Part shown: positions 60,259 to 64,000 of the stretch, in pieces
How the letters are laid out: every line of letters starts with the position of its first letter
How positions within the stretch are numbered: position 1 is the stretch's first letter
DNA from: CAZADA01 sp964526675
GTDB taxonomy: Bacteria > Pseudomonadota > Alphaproteobacteria > Caulobacterales > Maricaulaceae
NCBI GenBank assembly: GCA_964526675.1
Contig: CAZGLY010000007.1
Location: 36,357-100,356, forward strand
Direction: 5' to 3'
DNA: 64,000 nt
Notes under the pieces: model-generated
What the model was told of the DNA's origin: nothing
The model's input: the letters and a program-made list of their open reading frames with translations, nothing else
Databases searched by the model: none
Made by a program: the position numbers and the translations under genes

Positions 60259-61734
60259 ATGGGCGTCGCCCCGCCACCCAACACCCGTCTTCGTCCACGC
60301 GGCGCAAAACGCTCCGATCGCCGGGGTGTCGTCTTGCTCTCCGACGCCTTCCCCTCCGAGACGGCCGGCGGCGCGGAATGGAGTTTGACGCGCGCTTTAG
60401 AGCACGTCGACCACACGGAGTTTGCCGTGACGGTGGTCACGTTCTCGCAGCGGTGTCGTGATGTCGAGCGTGAACATCGAGGCGAGATCACGGTTCTGCG
60501 CGTGCCTGCCGCATTTCACTGGGCGCGCGTGGTGTTGGCGCGCGGCCGGCCGAACACCGCGCGGCGCGCACGATCGTCGCTGCTGAACAAAAGCCTCGCG
60601 GGGGCGCACTACGCCACGTCCGCTCGTTTGACCAGCGACCGACGCGAGCGCGCGAAAAAGCTTGCTCTGTTCTATGACTTGGACGCGCGGGACCGTACCG
60701 AGTGGACGCCGTGTCACGATCGTGACGTTATCGAACTGCAAGGTATCCTTAAAACTCTGAATCGAATTCTTCGCGATCACCAGCCTGACATTGTCCACGC
60801 CGACAATCTGTACAGCATTTTGGTCGCTTCGCTGGCGGAGCGCGGGCGGGCGCGCTTCGTCGCCCAGGTGCGCGACAACCGCTTTTTGTGCATGAAAAGC
60901 GGGCAAGACACCCATGTCGAGGGAGCGGCGTGCGACACGTGTCGCTTCCAGTGCTTGAGCGCGCATCCAAACGCAACGGCGCAGCAACTGGCGAAGTTCA
61001 TGGAGGACGACCGCCGATTGCGGCTGGGCGCCTTGGCGGCGGCCGACGCCGTGATTGTCAGCAGCCAGTATTTGCGGGACCAAATCCGGGCGGCGGCGTT
61101 CGGCGCTCCCGTCCATGTCGTCGTCAATCCAATTGATGACGTCGGTCAGGTTGACGCGTGGCGCAGCGGGGTCGCGCGTGCGGACCCCGCGGAAATCCTG
61201 ATCGCCGGTCTCGTGGACCGGCGCAAGGGACACCATCGCATCGTGGATCTCATCAAACGTCTGCGGACCCACTCGTCGCGCTTTAAGGTCGTGGTGGCGG
61301 GGGCCGGGCCGCTCCTCGCGGACTTGCGGGCGCAGGTGACGGCGCAGAACCTGGAGCCCTGGATCTCACTGACCGGACACGTGGAGCGGGAGGCGTTGTT
61401 TCGGCTGTACGCCCGCGCCTCGGTCGCGTTGATGCCCCACCGATGGCCGGAGCCGTTTGGCCGCGCGGCGTTGGAGGCCGGCGTGTCGCGGCGTCCTGTC
61501 GTGGCGTACCGGCTTGGCGGCGTCTCCGACAGTGTGGTGCATGGGGTGACCGGTTTCCTCGCGCCGCCCCAGGATGAGGAGCGTTTGACGGCCTATGTGG
61601 CGGAGCTTTTGGCCAACCCAGAGCTGGCTGCGCGCATGGGCGACGCGGCGTTTCGGGTCGTGACCGAGCGCTTCGATGCGGCACAGGCGGCCGAACAAAT
61701 GTCAGCGGTGTGGCGTGGACGCGACTCGGCTTAG
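60259..61734 (+). CDS. GT4-type glycosyltransferase
   Basis: A 491-residue GT-B enzyme. The N-terminal Rossmann domain begins VVLLSDAFPSETAGGAEWSLTRAL with the acceptor-side Gly-rich loop; the middle includes HADNLYSILVASLAERG and a cysteine cluster (C-MKSGQ ... CDTCRFQC) seen in many GT4 members. The C-terminal donor domain has ILIAGLVDRRKGHHRIVDLI, VVAGAGPLLADLR, LTGHVEREALFRLYARASVALMP and EPFGRAALEAGVSRRPVVAYRLGG with the family E-x7-E motif. It is a sugar transferase for the exported polysaccharide. Linkage and sugar are unknown. It starts 95 bases after the ATPase. Confidence 0.9.
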   Translation: MGVAPPPNTRLRPRGAKRSDRRGVVLLSDAFPSETAGGAEWSLTRALEHVDHTEFAVTVVTFSQRCRDVEREHRGEITVLRVPAAFHWARVVLARGRPNTARRARSSLLNKSLAGAHYATSARLTSDRRERAKKLALFYDLDARDRTEWTPCHDRDVIELQGILKTLNRILRDHQPDIVHADNLYSILVASLAERGRARFVAQVRDNRFLCMKSGQDTHVEGAACDTCRFQCLSAHPNATAQQLAKFMEDDRRLRLGALAAADAVIVSSQYLRDQIRAAAFGAPVHVVVNPIDDVGQVDAWRSGVARADPAEILIAGLVDRRKGHHRIVDLIKRLRTHSSRFKVVVAGAGPLLADLRAQVTAQNLEPWISLTGHVEREALFRLYARASVALMPHRWPEPFGRAALEAGVSRRPVVAYRLGGVSDSVVHGVTGFLAPPQDEERLTAYVAELLANPELAARMGDAAFRVVTERFDAAQAAEQMSAVWRGRDSA

Positions 61735-61779
61735 CCAAGCTCCGCGCCGGGCCGCGGACGAACCATCAGCAGGCCGCGC

Positions 61780-63027
61780 ATGCGAATACTGATGATGAGC
61801 GTCGACTTTCTCCCCACGCTCGGCGGGGTCTCGATGATGACGCATCACCTCGCCAACGCGTTGGTGGACCATGGGCATGACGTCTTCGTGGTCGCTCCCG
61901 AAAAGCCGCTCAGCGCATGTCTCGGACCAGAACGGAATGGCCTGATGGGGGCCAACGACCTGCCTCGGCGCTACACCGTCATCCCCGACACGCACGCGCG
62001 CCCGGATCGCAAGCATGGGTCGGCGTGGCTCCGAGCGGGCGAGGCTGAGCGCGTTGCGGCGCTGCTGCGCTCCGTCATCGTCCGGCGCGAGGTGGAGCGG
62101 GTCCTGGTCATGCATCCGCATTACTACGGGCCGGCGGCGCTGACCGCTGCTCGCGCGCTGGGCGTCCCTGTGTCGGTTTACGTTCACGGGAGTGAGCTGA
62201 CGTCGCTGCTGACGACGCGCCACACCATCCAAAGCTTGCGCCAGGATCTGAGGGGACTTGGGCCCAGCCTGCGTCGGCTGACCTGCCAACTCGCACGCGA
62301 TGCTGACGAGATCTTAGTGAACAGCCGCTTTACCGCGCGCGCGGTTCGCCGCACCGGAACGCGCCGGCGCATCGTCGTGACGGGATGCGGCCTTGCGCGC
62401 GCTGACTTCGCCGCGTTGCAAAGCATCGATCCGTCGGCCAAGCGTGCGGCCCGCGCGCGCTTCGGCCTCCCACACGACGGGCCTGTGGTGGGCACGGTGG
62501 CGCGCCTCGTGGCGTCGAAGAATGTGGCCATGCTTCTGCGGGGCCTCCAAGCGCGTGCAAATGTACGCGCGATGGTTGTTGGCGCCGGGCCGGAGCGATC
62601 GGCCCTGCAGGCTTTGGCCACCGATTTGGGTGTTGCGGATCGCGTGGTGTGGACGGGGTGCGTCCGTGAGGACGACAAGCGCGCGGCGTACGCCGCCATG
62701 GACGTGTTCTGCCTGCTGTCGAAGCCCCAGCGCGACGGCGCCGTGGAGGGATTTGGCATCGTGTTGCTTGAGGCCGCCGCGGCTGGGCTCCCGATCATCG
62801 CGACCCGAACCGGCGGGATGGCCGATCTCATCCGACATGAACAGACAGGGCTGGTGGTCCGCGTCGGCGACACGCCAGGGCTGTCGTCGGCGATCGATCG
62901 ACTGCTCGGCGATCATGCGCTGCGCGAGACGCTTGTGCGGGAGGCGCAACGCCAAATCCGTGCGCGCTACAACTGGCCCCACATTGCCGACGCGCTTGTG
63001 CGCCAATGGTCTGTTGATCGCGGATGA
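61780..63027 (+). CDS. GT4-type glycosyltransferase
   Basis: A 415-residue retaining glycosyltransferase of family 4. MRILMMSVDFLPTLGGVSMMTHHLANALVDHGHDV is the classic N-terminal loop; YVHGSELTSLL marks the acceptor domain; VVGTVARLVASKNVAMLLRGL, MVVGAGPERSALQALATDLGV and VEGFGIVLLEAAAAGLPIIATRTGGM form the donor domain with the E-x7-E glutamates. It lies 45 bases after the previous transferase, the same operon. It probably acts in assembly of the Wzm/Wzt-exported glycan. Sugar specificity cannot be told. Confidence 0.93.
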   Translation: MRILMMSVDFLPTLGGVSMMTHHLANALVDHGHDVFVVAPEKPLSACLGPERNGLMGANDLPRRYTVIPDTHARPDRKHGSAWLRAGEAERVAALLRSVIVRREVERVLVMHPHYYGPAALTAARALGVPVSVYVHGSELTSLLTTRHTIQSLRQDLRGLGPSLRRLTCQLARDADEILVNSRFTARAVRRTGTRRRIVVTGCGLARADFAALQSIDPSAKRAARARFGLPHDGPVVGTVARLVASKNVAMLLRGLQARANVRAMVVGAGPERSALQALATDLGVADRVVWTGCVREDDKRAAYAAMDVFCLLSKPQRDGAVEGFGIVLLEAAAAGLPIIATRTGGMADLIRHEQTGLVVRVGDTPGLSSAIDRLLGDHALRETLVREAQRQIRARYNWPHIADALVRQWSVDRG

Positions 63028-63164
63028 TGGATGCTAGAGCCGTCCATCGGCGCTAAGCGGTGCGCTGGAGCCCCGCTGATCCTAGGGTTGCCAGGTGATC
63101 GGCAACCGTCAGCGCCGCGTACGCCCGTGTGTGGAAGTCTTCGAAAAAAGCCGGAGATGGTGAA

Positions 63165-63808
63165 GTGACGGAAGCAAACGCCACCAAGGCTCGTTATGTG
63201 CCCGAGGCTTATTGGAACAAACGCGAGCACCCCAACACGCAGGCTGACGCGCCGCTCACTCCGGCTGACGAAAGCTTTTTCTACCCGCTGATACGCCCTG
63301 CTTCAAACATACTCGAGATCGGACCAGGCGTCGGCCGGTTATTCCCGATGTCACAAACGTCGGGCGCGTCACGACCCTCGACATCTCGACAAACTATGCC
63401 GAGCGCGCCCGCGCGGCGGCCGATGCCGCCGATGTCGTGCTCACACAAGAGTATTTGGACGATGTCGCGCACCCCTACCCCTTCGATGACGGCGCATTTG
63501 ACCTCGGCGTTACCGCCCTGGTGTTTCAGCACATCCCGTTCGAGACGATAGCCCACGCCATGACTGAGGCGGCGCGCGTGTGCGATGTGGTGGCCGTGCG
63601 GTGTTCGGTCAATGATCAATGGGCGAAGCCCGGTGAAGCGTATGACCCCCGCGCGCACTGCTTCTTACACAACTACATCAGTCTGTGCGCCGATCTCGGC
63701 CTGCATTTGATCTCTTTTGACGATCGCTCCGCTCATTCGGTGCAATTTGTGTATTCCCGACCTGGGCGCGCAGGGCCCGCCCTCGCATCCTCCGGCGACG
63801 CGTCGTGA
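63165..63808 (+). pseudogene. class I SAM methyltransferase with frameshift
   Basis: Starting at GTG 63165 (GGAG 8 bases upstream) the frame reads VTEANATKARYVPEAYWNKR and the SAM motif NILEIGPGVGR, then derails at 63337-63338. The next frame resumes with DVTNVGRVTTLDIS (motif with acidic end of beta-2), ADVVLTQEYLDD, PFDDGAFDLGVTALVFQHIP and continues to a stop at 63808. Insertion of one G in the GG at 63337-63338 would restore GVGR-VIPDV and one protein of about 214 residues. The sequence otherwise looks intact, so it is either a recent mutation or a base error near a contig end. Confidence 0.8.
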
Positions 63809-63918
63809 CATTGTCACGGCTCCGTTGACACACGACCGCGCTCGGATCGCCCCGGCCCGTCCCATCGAGGCACGCTCCGACCGTTACGCCCCAGCGGCTC
63901 ACCGTGTCCTTGGGGGCC

Positions 63919-64000
63919 GGTGACCTTCCAACGTGAACGGAAAAAGTCTTCACACGCTCACGCCGATGTGTCGCCGGACTGGGGGTGGTGTGCGGCGAGC
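63919..64000 (+). CDS. possible start of a further gene, cut by window edge
   Basis: From GTG 63919 the frame VTFQRERKKSSHAHADVSP stays open to the window end. A GGGGG run 4-6 bases before could serve as ribosome site. Only 27 codons are visible and no family is recognisable, so this is a weak call. The rest of 63809-63918 shows nothing definite. Confidence 0.25.

Noticed and set aside
63678..63953. Minus-strand frame at the right edge
   Set aside because: It overlaps the methyltransferase antisense and lacks any family signature.
1..64000. CRISPR arrays, insertion sequences, rRNA
   Set aside because: No regularly spaced short repeats, transposase motifs or rRNA signatures were found on reading both strands.

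Overview
The window is a high-GC chromosomal segment from an alphaproteobacterium. Its gene style (TonB-dependent receptors paired with LacI regulators and glucan hydrolases, an SLC45-like sugar symporter, recO next to parC, TspO) points to the Caulobacterales/Maricaulales/Parvularculales side of the class and an oligosaccharide-using, probably aquatic bacterium. This placement is inference from gene families; no rRNA is present. One scaffold gap (58256-58355) interrupts the sequence.

Region 1 (1-22057) is an alpha-glucan utilisation locus. Left to right it holds a partial sulfatase translationally coupled to a GH13 alpha-glucosidase (minus); an AglEFGK-type ABC importer (plus); a TonB-dependent receptor (minus); a secreted GH13 amylase coupled to a second GH13 alpha-glucosidase (plus); a LacI regulator and an SLC45/MalY-like symporter (minus); and a secreted GH97 and a lipoprotein GH43 (plus). 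The likely flow is: the receptor brings maltodextrins over the outer membrane, periplasmic GH13 and GH97 trim them, the ABC importer or symporter takes up short products, and cytoplasmic GH13 enzymes release glucose. Small palindromes and a 17-bp AT-rich motif shared by two divergent intergenic regions are candidate regulatory sites.

Region 2 (22207-31644) carries tRNA-Ser(GCT), a second large TonB-dependent receptor, TspO, a two-gene envelope unit (a membrane-anchored coiled-coil protein with a striking 24-residue aromatic period, plus a BON/OmpA protein), and a GT2 plus ArnT-like pair for lipid-linked sugar transfer.

Region 3 (31671-44841) has an overlapping ExbB-ExbD-ExbD-TonB operon with unusual extensions, parC-recO, an EamA transporter, tRNA-Val(GAC), an acyl-CoA dehydrogenase, an outer-membrane barrel protein, a serine hydrolase, and an ECF sigma/anti-sigma pair.

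Region 4 (44972-56724) is a type I secretion operon (RTX substrate, ABC exporter, HlyD adaptor, TolC). The substrate gene contains a perfect 1110-bp tandem duplication, and a terminator hairpin sits between substrate and exporter. A split PqiA, PqiB and PqiC lipid-transport operon diverges from it.

Region 5 (56858-64000) has a small secreted protein, a glyoxalase-related protein, an apparently artefactual gap, and the start of a surface-polysaccharide cluster: Wzm/Wzt-type ABC exporter, two GT4 glycosyltransferases and a frameshifted methyltransferase.
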